From positions 38,190 to 102,189 of the forward strand of contig WBMZ01015363.1 of assembly GCA_013400975.1 (NCBI GenBank): 64,000 nt of DNA, written 5' to 3'. Source of the DNA: Atrichornis clamosus (taxonomy: Eukaryota > Chordata > Aves > Passeriformes > Menuridae). A model generated the notes under the pieces. That model made no database searches and was not told the DNA's origin. It saw nothing but the letters and a program-made list of their open reading frames with translations. How positions within the stretch are numbered: the stretch's first letter is position 1; the number at the start of each line of letters is the position of its first letter. The position numbers and the translations under genes were made by a program. Positions 45,601 to 57,600 of this stretch are shown one piece after another.

Positions 45601-48600
45601 GGAGAAGAGCCTCGGTAGTGGAGATGAGGAAGAAAAGCCAAAGCATGAAACAGCCTTGGGATAGAGCTGAGTGCATGCAGTGATGTTTCTGGGTATGGGA
45701 AGGGTTGTAGTATGCTGTCCTGGCAGGAGTGGGGGAAAGAAAAAACACTTTGAGGACATGAGGTGACACTTTAGAACATTTCCATGTGTTTCGATGTTTA
45801 ACATAAAATGTGTTTCCTCTAAGTCCTGTTAAGTGAGAAACGATTTCAGGGGTGTTGGGGATCTGTACCACATTCAGAGGCAGCTGTGCTGAGATCACTG
45901 TGGTTTCTGAACCCACTTTGAATCTCCTCTTAATTGTTCAGCATTGAGCTAGTGCACATCAGTAGCAAGCCTGAAAGCAGCTTACGGGTGCAAGAAGTCC
46001 ACACCTTAAAGTCTGGGGACAGTGGTAGCGCAGAGATCTCGGCTGGGGTCTGAATGCAAGCAGAGCTCGTGTTCAGAGACTTCCCAATACTTTGTGCCTG
46101 CACTGACCCACCAATACCATGTGAATCAGGAAAACCCTAAACTGACTGACTTTGGTGACAGCGTTGTGGCCTGACAGTGAGCCTGCTTCTGTAAGTCTGG
46201 GCTGCCATCACAGGGACTTCCAGCAACTCCCTAAATCACAGCACTGCACACCTTCACCATCTGCCACCTGCCATTGTATACTGGTGACACTCCACTTCCA
46301 GATCTTGAGGTCTGAACAAGGCGGATATTAAAAGGTTGTGGGTGCAGGTGGTATTTATAGAGCTGATCATTGGGAAAACATTGGACAGCCACTTTTTTCC
46401 TTGCTGTAAACGGTCAAAGTAGCTAAGCCATGGTCTTTTATATTTGAAGCAGTGCTGCTTATGTAAATTCAGGTGGATAAGCTAAGGATTTGTCTCACTT
46501 TGGAAAGGTACCCAAGATAAGATAAAATCCAGAAGTGTTTCTAAAGCAGTGTGGGGCACATATATCTGTGTTACACATATACTGTGGGAATAAATGCCAC
46601 TGGAGAATTTTTGTCAGGTACTGAGGATGATGAGTAATTTGGGTGGGGGAGTTCGAGAGGTGCTCCAAAGGGTGAAGAAAGTATCAGCAGAAGACCACTA
46701 CTGCCCTTAAGAATATTGCTTCAGCCATTGCCAGACAGCAAAGGGGTTTTGTCTGCCTTTGAAGTTTGAATGCATTTCACAGATTTCTGATCTTTGTGAT
46801 ATAGGTCAAAGAAATTATCAGTCCCAGCTTCTGTCGTATCTAGAATAATGGGAAGAGGTGGGTGCAACATCACAGCAATTCAAGATGTCACTGGTGCCCA
46901 CATTGATGTTGATAAGCAAAAAGATAAGAATGGAGAAAGAATGATCACTATAAGGTACAGTATTTTGAAATGAAAGTCTTGAGTTCATCCACAGTATCAT
47001 TTATTGTAAAGTTTGATTGCTATTTAAGATGGGATCTATTTAGCATCTTTGTTCTGGAAGAGAACATACATTCCTGCTGCCAAGATGCACTGACAGTCAA
47101 CTTCAAAGATAATCCTTAAGAAACACAGAAGTCAAGAAATAACTTACTGCAGTAAACATAAAATAGACTTACGGATCAGTATAAGATTGAGGCTATGGAA
47201 TGTTGCGCAAAGTGGTGTTTCATTTTGCAAAAGATAAATCTGTTTGTGTTTAATCTAGGGGTGGTACAGAGTCCACGCGATACGCAGTGCAACTCATCAA
47301 TGCCCTTATTCAAGATCCTGCCAAGGAACTGGAAGACTTGATTCCTAAAACTCATATAAGAACACCTGCTTCGAGTACCAAATCAATCCACGCAAACTTT
47401 TCATCTGGAGTCAGCACTGCAACTGCTTCCAACAAGAACTCCTTTCCTCTTGGAGCACCACCCCTGGTCACATCGCAGTCATCAACACTATCTACTTTCC
47501 AGCCTACTAACAAATTAAACAAGAATGTCCCAGCGAACGTGCGCTCATCTTTTCCAGTGTCTCTTCCTCTCGCTTATTCTCACCCTCATTTTGCCTTGCT
47601 GGCTGCCCAAACTATGCAACAGATCCGGCACCCCCGCTTACCTATGGCCCAATTTGGAGGAACCTTTTCACCTTCACCGAACACTTGGGGACCATTCCCA
47701 GTGAGACCAGTTAACCCTGGCAGCACGAACAGCTCTCCAAAGCATAATAGTTCGAGTCGTGTAGGTAGTCAGAACGGAAATGTTTTGCAGACGGAGTCTC
47801 CAGGATTAGCTACATCCAGTTGTCCCGTTACCGCCTCGTCTGTAGCTGCTTCCACCCAGCCGCTGTGTGTGACCAGTAACCGCACTCCCTCCTCGGTCAG
47901 GAAGCAGCTCTTTGCCTGCGTTCCCAAGACAAGCACTGCAGCAACAGCTATCTCAACTGTGACGAGCACCTGTAGCACTCTGCCCTCAGCTTCCTCTGCC
48001 CCCTCAAACAACGGGCAAGTGCCCACAGCATTTCTGCCATCTACTGCTCCGCAAGCGCAGCATTCCGCCCTGAAAGCAGACTCGTTCTCAGCTGTCTCAG
48101 CATCCAAGGAGAAGGCATCAACCCCCGAGCAGCCGCCCGCAAGCACGTGCGCACCAGCTTCAGTCACAAGCAGTTGCAGTGTGTCAGCCAGCAGCAGCTC
48201 AGGAGGCACCGAAACTCACCCAGCGAGCAGCCCTGCACCGCTCAACAATGTCCAAGATGAAATACTGCCAACCAGCATGTCAGAGATCAGCCCTTCCATG
48301 TCGATGCCTTTTTCATCCAGCTCAGAAACTGCTCCTTTAAGCTTAGCATCGCCCAGGTCAGTTGTCGCAGATAATCAGGACAACAGTAACTTACCTCAAG
48401 TAGCTGTACCAGCACCTCGAGTTACTCACAGGATGCAGTCCAGAGGTTCTTTCTATTCAGTGGTACCAAATGCAAACCTCCATCAAGATCCTCAGTCTAT
48501 TTTTGTTACAAGTCAAGTTCCTTTAACACCTTCTCAAGGTCCACCTGCTGCAGTGCAGCTTTCATCAGCCATGAACGTTATGAACGGTTCTCAGATGCAC

Positions 48601-51600
48601 ATTAACCCAGCAAACAAATCATTGCCTCCTGCCTTTGGGCCAGCAACGCTCTTCAATCACTTTAGTAGTCTTTTTGATAGCAACCAGGTGCCAGCTAACC
48701 AAGCGTGGGGAGACTGTCCACTCTCTACTCGAGCAGCAGCTGACCCATCTTTCACTGTTCAGTCTACCTTTCTGAATAACTCTGTGCTAGGACATGTGGA
48801 AAACGTCCATCCCGACAACTCCAAGGCTCCTGGTTTCAGGCCACCTGCCCAACGGGTTTCAACTAGTCCTGTAGGTAAGTCATTAAGATTACGCGCTGGA
48901 CAATATTATTTCTTCAGCCATTGCAATTTGATCATCTCAAACTGATGGAGAAGTAGTCTACAAATGACAGTCGGAGAATGCTCATGTAATGAGGATGGCC
49001 TGGTTTTTCCAAGTGTTCTTTAAAACGTTGATTTTTTTCTTCTTCAGCTCTTGTAAGTTGTTAGGTATTGGGAAGATTGCAGATGTTGCATTCCTTGTCC
49101 TCTGTTAAGACACAGGAATGTTCCTACCTGTTTGTAGAGTAGCATTGATTTTAAGTTTTGGGTTGGAATGGAACACAATGGGGGATGATACCAAACCTGA
49201 GGACTCATGGAGGTTCCAGCTGCAGCAGTGACTGCATACAGGTGTTCCATATTTTATGTTAAACTCCAGCTTGACTCAGTGAGGGTAAACTTTCTGTGCC
49301 TTTTGGCTATTGATACAGCTCTGGGATTTTAAAAAGCTTACTTTATGAAGCTTGTTGGTGAAATTGGTGTGCTATTGCATGGAGTGTTTTATTCAGAAAA
49401 TCAGTATAGCAGTACAAGCGCATGTGGATGTATTTGAAATGAATTAGGAATACTGACATTGAGCTCCCTGTCCTTGCTGTGCTCTGCCTGAAGGAATTTT
49501 ATCCCCTCAGTGTTCAAACTATGTTGCAGATAACCAACTGCACCCATTTGACTGGAAGGGATCCTCAGGAGATCTATTCTGTGTCACCCCTTTGTCCTTG
49601 CCATGGTGGCTGTGGGATAGCGCCAGGCAGCTGGAGAGCCTTGCTCTGGAGTCATCCTTACCCACACAGTGTGTGTTGGGTATTTGGGCTAAAGCTTCAG
49701 GACTTGAATGCTGGGCTGAGACAAATCAAGTAGTTCAACTTTCAGATTAAAGGAAAAGGTATCATTTGGAAGATGTGATGGTGAGGAAAGATTATCTTCA
49801 GCATTCCCATTCCTCTCGGTTGCTTGACAAAAGTGCAGGACTTCTTGCAAACTAGAACACCTCTCTCTGACTGGCTTTAACCACAAAACTGGGGTGTTTG
49901 CTATGACTGAAGTTTTCTTAATTGTTTAATTTGGACTGCATAGCTCTGCAAAGCAAGGACACACCTAGAGCTCTGTGCCACATCCAGTCTCAGCATAGTA
50001 AGCAGAACCAGATGTGAAAAATAAAGTAACTGGACCTTGTTCATCAGAGACTTGTTAATAAAGAGCTGCCAGACCCTCAACAGGCTCCAGAACCGCTTGA
50101 CAATAGCTCAGCTTTTCCTCTTCAGTGCTCTAAACTGGGAGTTGCCTGTTGCTGAAATAATTCCTGGGAAAGGAAGCTTATGGCAAATGGGATCTGCTGA
50201 TTTCCCTGACGATGGCATCCTGCGTGTGTAAACACGGCTGACTGGTACTTCCCACAGCAGCAAAACATTTTGCTGTTCCCTTATGTTAAGGTCATCTGTT
50301 TGTAATGGGGGGAAATTTCTTGGTCCTTTATATATCCTTAAATGACTGTAAGTATTTAAAAAGCAGTGTCAATCTGTTTCTGCCCTTAGGAAGGTTAGGT
50401 AGGTAACCAAGGAGAGCTCATCAGTTGAGTTTGGGGAGATAAGCATGAAGTTCTCAACTGAAGCTCAAAAATATTTGGACAGAACACATTTTTTCTGAGC
50501 TAGATTTTGATTAGAATACCGCAAAGTGGAGAAGAACTGCAAATAGGTGTACTGCTAAAATTATGCCTGGCAGGAGGTGACTGGTTAGTCAGGTCTTTAG
50601 TTGATTCATTTAGTATCATCGTACTTCATGGTGCTTTTGGTCACGTTTGTTTCAGAATCTAAATTGTCCATCACACAGCAAGAGGGGGATTAGGGCAAGA
50701 GGGTCTGTGGAAGATTTGGTAGTGAGGAAAGGAATGGGCACAGTAGGCTGAGGACCTTTCCTTTGCCTTCCCTTGGAGCCTACGTGTGGTCTGTCCATCC
50801 GTCTCATTTACGGTCTCATCCCAGGGAAATGGACCTTGCCCTCAGCCTCCGAGGTGGGTCGAACTGGGAATTTCCATGGCTGTTTCTATAGGGCTCGGTG
50901 AGAGGGTTCAGGAGATTCTGAGAAGGGCGGGGAAAGGGTCAGTCGCTGCTAGCTCATGCTCCAGCCAGCAGCAGTGCAAAGGACAGGGAGCAGCTGGGGC
51001 CTGGCCTGGCAATTCCACATGGTGAGAGGGGGTGGTAACGGCCTCAGAGCAGGTGAACACCCATCTTCTTATCGTGACTGTGACTCTACACCTGAGGGAG
51101 CAGAGCTTTGCCCTTTATGCCTGTCTTGCACAGTTGAGCCATGACAAATTTTTCCACAAATCAATGTTTCTTGGTGATCACCTTTAAACTTATTTGGTGA
51201 ACATTTGAAAAACATTTGATTGTGCACTAAACCAGCTTTTTCTTAAGTTCTCACCTCAGGGTAGAGTTTGGGTGGTCTGCTTTTCCTGTTTGTGGGTGAG
51301 CTCTGCTGCAGCTTGAGTTTTGTCTGATTGACCAGTTCCTTTGAGGCACAGATACCCCTGCAGATCTCCTCACCAGCTGTGCATCTGTTCTGGAAATGGC
51401 CTATTTGTCTCACATTTTTATCTCTTGTCCTGGCAGTTTGCAGGTTGAGGGCAGGCTTAGCCCAACCATTTAGGGAGGCTGTGGAGAAGACTAAAAGAAA
51501 TCTACTTATTACTTCTTTCCTCTGCATTTTAAAGAGTTTGAGACCTTGCTTATTAAAAGGGGTCACAAAACTGAAATACACCAGCTTAGTAAGCAGCACG

Positions 51601-54600
51601 AGTATGGAACTGTGTGAAAGGGCTGGACTCTTTCCCATGGAGTGACCGAGCACTGTGGCCCTTTCTCTAAAGGTGCAGCTAGCCCTTGCAGTAACCAGAA
51701 TCTGCAGAAGTGCCTGGGGCCTTTGATAAACTGAACTTTGAGCAGAGTTTATGTGAGATTGATGTGCTCCTCTCAAAAGCTCAGTTATGCCTTCAGAGCA
51801 TGAGACGTTTGAGTTCATGGCCCAGGTGACTGTAGAGTATGGTATTGCAGAAGGTCTTAGTATTACAAAACCTGATTTTATTGGTAAGTACATTAATAGG
51901 AAGCTCATTATTGCAGTCAGGATTTGTTACATCATTGTTTAGATAAGCCACATTTAATATCATGCAAAGTTTTTCATCCACTTTTATGAAAGACAAGATA
52001 ATGTTCAAAAGTATTCTTTGTGACCTGACTCCTCTGGATTTGTGCCTCTCTGGCTGTCACACTCCCTTCAGCCCAGGAAGCATATCCAGCAGTACTGAAG
52101 TGGTTTTGACTGTCCAGTCATTGCACTTCATAAGCTGTGTATCCAAAAGCTATGTAGCCATCATCCTACTGAGCCATCAAAAGACAGCTGGGCATCCCTC
52201 TCCTGCAGGAGAGCTGCTTTTGTCATAATCCTTGCCTTATTCTCCGTTTAGGAACCCAGCAGAGCCCAGGGGCGGCAGCAGCTCTGTTACCCTTCCGTCT
52301 AGTGCAGACTTGGGGTTTTCTGTGGTTTGCCAGCCAGCTGGCAGCTTGTGTTTTGATGTGTGGTGGAATCAGACCCATAGGGGCCCCTTGGCTGCCATGT
52401 TTGTGGGTGGAGGGTTGGCCGGAGTGTCTGGTCAGTGGCTCCAAGATGCCCAGGGAGGGCCCTGGGCTGCAGGCACTGCCATCGGCTTGTGCCTGAGCTC
52501 CGTGCTGGAGCCAGGCTGCGACTCCAGACAGACTCAGGTCAGCCGTACTGCAGTCACAGGCATTGGCATCCTCCCTATAGCCATGGAGTTTGTGCTCTGA
52601 CAAACCCAAGAGGATTGTCCTCCCATGCTGGGGATCCCTCAGCTGAGCACCCTGTATTCCAGCAGCGGGGGGGCTGTATTTCTCCTTGGCTATAAGGGAG
52701 ACTTCTCTTTTTAACCTTTGGGCTAGTGAGAAAAATACCTCCTTCAAATCCAGCAAATCATGTCTATCCGTGTGAACAAGTTGGATCTGGCCCTTCTGGA
52801 AGCAGTAAATCAGATTGTCTTGGTTGATAATACTGGGGAGAAAAGACCTGGCTTTCAGGAATGATCCAGGCACTAAAAGGTGTCCCTCTAGTCTCTGACC
52901 TAAGGTACTGCCTGGCAGCACTGCTGCTTGTGGTGGGGGGTGCGTAGGTACAACCTTCAACCTCATTGCAGCAATATAGGCTGGTCCTGGTTGTGGTCAT
53001 TTTGAAATGTTTAAATGGTTTTGAAACTAATCTTGTTTAATGGGCCCTTGAAACTAAACCCAAAACTCAGGTGAACATATGGCCATGCCAGTTTCTGCTT
53101 TCAGGTAATAACGTGTGATAAGAGCTTTTACAAGTTTTGGAAAAGTACTTAAAAGCTTTGGCTTATTAAAAAAACCTGTAATTCCTCCTTGCTAATAATT
53201 TTTGTGGGACATTGAACTCTTTTTCCATCTCTCTCTTCCTCTCACACGTCCCTGGAGGAAGCAGCCCCCTCCCCTGTGGTGCTGTGCCACTTCAGCCCTG
53301 TCTCTGTGGCCATAGCGTGCTCTACGTGAAGGTACCTATGGGATGGCAAAGCCCATCCTGCAGAGAACTGCCTCCGTGGTGCTGGATTTCCCTGGGACTT
53401 TCACAGAGCCCTGTATCCCCATTGGATTTGTGTGGCTTTTTTGTAAGCAAAGATCCTGGCCACTTCCGGCTTTCCTGCTCTGCCCTCCCTGCTAAGATCA
53501 TTTTCTTTCAGTGACCAACAGGATGGCTGTTTTTGTTAAAACTTGAGGCCAAACCAGAGAGCCTCCAGAAATGCCTCTGCGGTTTCTAAGGGAGAATCGT
53601 GCACCTGTAAAATGACCTTACCATGTGCAGATGTCCCCGAAGGTGATGAGATGCTTTAATTATATTTGGAGCACTAGCTTTCTCTGGTGCTTTGAAGCAG
53701 GTTCCCAAAGAGAGATATTTAATCAAATTTATGTTTATTTCAGGCTTACCCTCTCTAGATCCATCCAACAGCTCTACAACTTCTTCTTCAGGTCCTTTGA
53801 CAGGCTTTTCAGCAAACATACAAGGAGCACGGGTTTACCTTCAAGGGCCAGCGCCTGTTGGGACTCCCAGCTTTAACAGACAGCATTTTTCACCACATCC
53901 TTGGACAAGCGCAACAAATTCATGTAGGAACTTCATGGGTCTGTCTTAGTTAACTATAAACTCATAGCTATTGTCTTTAGTAGATTTCTAACTTGAGGGG
54001 AAGTTTCTCAGTGATGCACAAAATGCTTTCCAATTGCTTTAAACGGCTGTGAGGATGGCGTGCAAATTCCAAGCTGTGCTATTTTATGGGTTTTTCCCAT
54101 GCCACTAGTTCTGGTAGCATTACTAAAGGCATATTTGGGAAAAAAAATGAGTCATTGTAGGCTCTGAGAGGAGAGGGCATGAAGCTGTGGGGGGAGTAGA
54201 GGTGATTATACCAAGCTAAAGATTCCCCTCTAAGTAGTATGAGTGCAATATTAGGTGAAAATGTCATGTTTGCCATAGTTTGAAGTTATACTTGCCTTTT
54301 TTTTTTCTTTTTTTTTTTTCTTTTTTGATCTGCAATTATACTTTAAATGTTCCAAAACCTTTAAGCATCATCCGAGGTAAAGTGGGTTTTCCTCCTAATG
54401 GGAAGAACATGGAAGTAGCTTTACAGAAAATATGGGTCTTTGATTCAGAATCTTAGCTGAAGAGGTTTTTCATGTCACTGCATGCAACTTCATTGCCACT
54501 CTGAGTTTAAGAACCAAAATGTTTAAATGAGTGCTCAAAGGAAGTTGGATTTCCCAAGGAGAGTCAGTGACACTTCTGAAACTGGCAGGACTTACGCTCT

Positions 54601-57600
54601 TGGGTCACACTTGTGGCTTTGGGAAGCTGTCTGATTTCTCTTCTGCTGGAAGTGGTGGATACCAAAACCAGGCTGTTTAGATATTTATGGTATTTTGGCT
54701 GATGTTTTCACCTCTTCCTGAAACTCTTCCATGTTTCTTATGCTTTCTTGTAATTAATTTAGATACACTGCTATGTCATGAGAATATCACGATTCTGATG
54801 GCTGAAAGCATTTGTGTTATAATGTTGATTCTAAGAAGAGTTAAAATAACGTCTAGACAGAATTTCTGTGAAAGACTTGAAGAACACTTGCCAAAAAAGC
54901 CTTTAAAAGAATATCATTTGCTTTGAGATATTGGGGGGGTGGCATTTGTGCTTGTTACCTTGTATGCTTTGTGTGTAATTAAGCAAGAGAAATACTCTTT
55001 TCAGCAGGTGAATCTCCTATTCCATCAGTTTCCTCAGGATCATCTTCGCCTCTCTCAGCTGCTTCTGCACCTTCTAACTTGGGCCAGCCAAAAACGGGTA
55101 ACGCCAATCAAGATCGAAAGGTCCCGCCTCCCATCGGGACAGAGAGGCTCGCCAGAATCCGGCAGGGAGGCTCTGTCACTCCTACGCCCTTGGGAACCAA
55201 CTTCACAGCTCCCGTGGGTCACAGCGGCATCTGGTCCTTTGGAGTGAACAGTGTGTCTGGTAAGTCTCTTGTACGGCTGGTGTAAAGGAACTCCCAGGGC
55301 CTCTCGGAAGGACTGCGTTTGAAAGGAAGGTTGGAGAAGGGGAATAAAGCTCCACAGTCTGTACTCATCTTCCATGTAGTACATCCTGAGGGGGGAGCTG
55401 GTGTCAGTGGCGGGAGAGTGCAGGTTGGTGGAAGCACTGTGATCTCCTCTGCTGCTGCCTATGGGTCTCACCCAGCCTGGATCATGTCACCAGGCACATG
55501 TGAGCCTGAAACGGTGCAGAGACCTCATACAGAGTCCTCTGAATGATCCAGAGTTTAGAGTAAACAACTTCTATCTGTTAAGGGGGCTGTTTACAGGCCT
55601 GACTGTCGGCTCTCTTTGTCCAGCTTTCTTTCTCTCTTGTTTTCCATTCACATTTTACAGTGTCAGGTGAAGTGCAGCTGATGCACCCAGGGACACAGAG
55701 CTGTGGTTGCTGGGTTTTGCATTGTGTTCTTCTTGACTCTTGAACAGTATTGGATAACTTCTGTTCCAGGCAGCCTTGCTTCCCAAAGAATGACTTTGAA
55801 ACAGCTGAAGTTCTACATTCAGTTTCCTGGTAGCTGGGTTTTGTGGAAAAGAGTAGGTGGAGCATTTGAGGTGTAGAGTGTTTCCATTAGTAACTTTAAA
55901 CACAAATGTTTGAGTCCTGTATTTGGTATATGCTTCAGTGAAGCCCTCCGCTGTGGTTAACTTGTGTCTCAGTACTGCTGTGTGTTTTCAAGAAAAGCTT
56001 ATATGTTCTCACAGAAAGTGCTGGGAGCTCTGTTGGATTTTAGCTGTTGTGCAGTGGCTATCTGGAACTCGCAGTAGTCCCCATCTACTATACCCTTGTC
56101 TGGATACTTGAGATAACTCTGTGGCTGTGTGTTTTCAGGGAGCCTTTGGGTGGCCTGAGGTGTGTGCAGCTGCTGAGTTCTGCTCCGGAGTATCTGCAAT
56201 GAATTTAATCAGCCATTTTCAATCTCCTTTCCAGAAGGCTTGTCAGGTTGGTCTCAGCCTGTCATGGGAAGTCATCCAATGCATCAGCAGCTGTCGGACC
56301 CCGGCACATTTTCTCAGCATCAGCCAATGGAGAGAGATGATTCTGGAATAGTGGCTCCCTCAAATATTTTCCACCAACCTATGCCAAATAGTTTTGTGGA
56401 TTTTTCTAAAGTAAGTTACAGAGAGTTGGATTTAGTCTGTGAAATGACCAAGGACTGACTTTGTTGTATCTCCTGTTCTGCCTGTTCACACCGTGTGTGT
56501 GTTCCTCTGCTTCCTTTGCTCATCACTCCAATCCTGAACCTCCTTTCATCCCAGAACTGCCCAGGCCTGGAGGCACATCTATACAAAGCCAGAGTTTATA
56601 GGTTGCAGATATCCTCTGGTCAGTTGCTGAAGGTCTCCATCACTCTCCAGTGTTTCCTCACTCAGAATCTCAGTCACTTAGAAATGTTTCACAAAGCTTG
56701 CTCAGCTCTTGAGGCTGATTGCAGGTTTGCTTAATGCTTTCAGCACAAATCATGCCCATGGTACCACATGCCTTCCTTAAGGAAGTGGCAGGAGAGGACT
56801 CACAGCACGTTTCAAATGAAGCCATAGCATGTGCTCTTGGGATCTTCTACATGGCAGAGCAACAGCCATTCACAAATAGGAGCAGAACTCTCATAAATTG
56901 CAAAAAGCAGCTTTGTAAGTTGCTCTTTCTGAAGAAGCAGAATTATTTTAGATGGCCATTTGGAATTGCAGACAATCTTCAACCCAGAGTCTGGTGGGCT
57001 TGGGCTATGCTTTGTGCAGCCTTGCGTGCAGTGTGGCTGTCCTGTGCTGCAGAAGGAGGGAACTCTGGGGTCATAGTGTTCCATAGTGTTCCAGCTGCTG
57101 GCCTGGCTCTGTGGGCTCATCTGAAAGCTCTGTGTGTGCTGCAGCCTCTTCAAGGTATAAGTTCAGAAAAATGGCTAAGCTGGCTGGAATCTCCAGCTCT
57201 GAAGTCACCGTGTTCTGTACTCTGTCCCGATGTTCCCTAACAATGCTGAGATTCCTGCCAGTAGTGGAACGCTGCCTGTGGATGTGAGCTGGCTCTGTCT
57301 GATGTGGTCCTACACCCACCCTTCCCCACGGCCTTCACCAGTGCTCTCTTGTCCCCTCAGGGCCTGCCCATCTCCATGTACGGCGGCACTCTGATACCCT
57401 CGCACCCCCAGCTGGCGGATGGCCCAGGAGGGCCCCTCTTTAATGGGCTCCATACTCCAGATCCCGCCTGGAATCCCATGATCAAAGTTGTCCAGAACTC
57501 AACAGAATGTACTGATGCTCAGCAGGTAGCGTGGCTGCCTTTTCCTGCCTGTGCTTACCTAGGACTTTATATGGTGATGTGATACCTGCTTTTGGATGAG

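Larger units (their letters stand above)
41493..46804. other. ANKHD1 introns around the pre-KH exon
   Basis: Two introns flank the 43636-43782 exon. The GC-richer part at 44690-45800 holds overlapping open frames on both strands with no recognised similarity, probably a composition effect. Confidence 0.6.

Noticed and set aside
55055..55471. 138-codon minus-strand open frame over an ANKHD1 exon
   Set aside because: Antisense shadow of a coding exon; no independent evidence.
56719..57240. 173-codon + strand open frame between two ANKHD1 exons
   Set aside because: Lies wholly in an intron, no family similarity, and the flanking exons join in phase without it.
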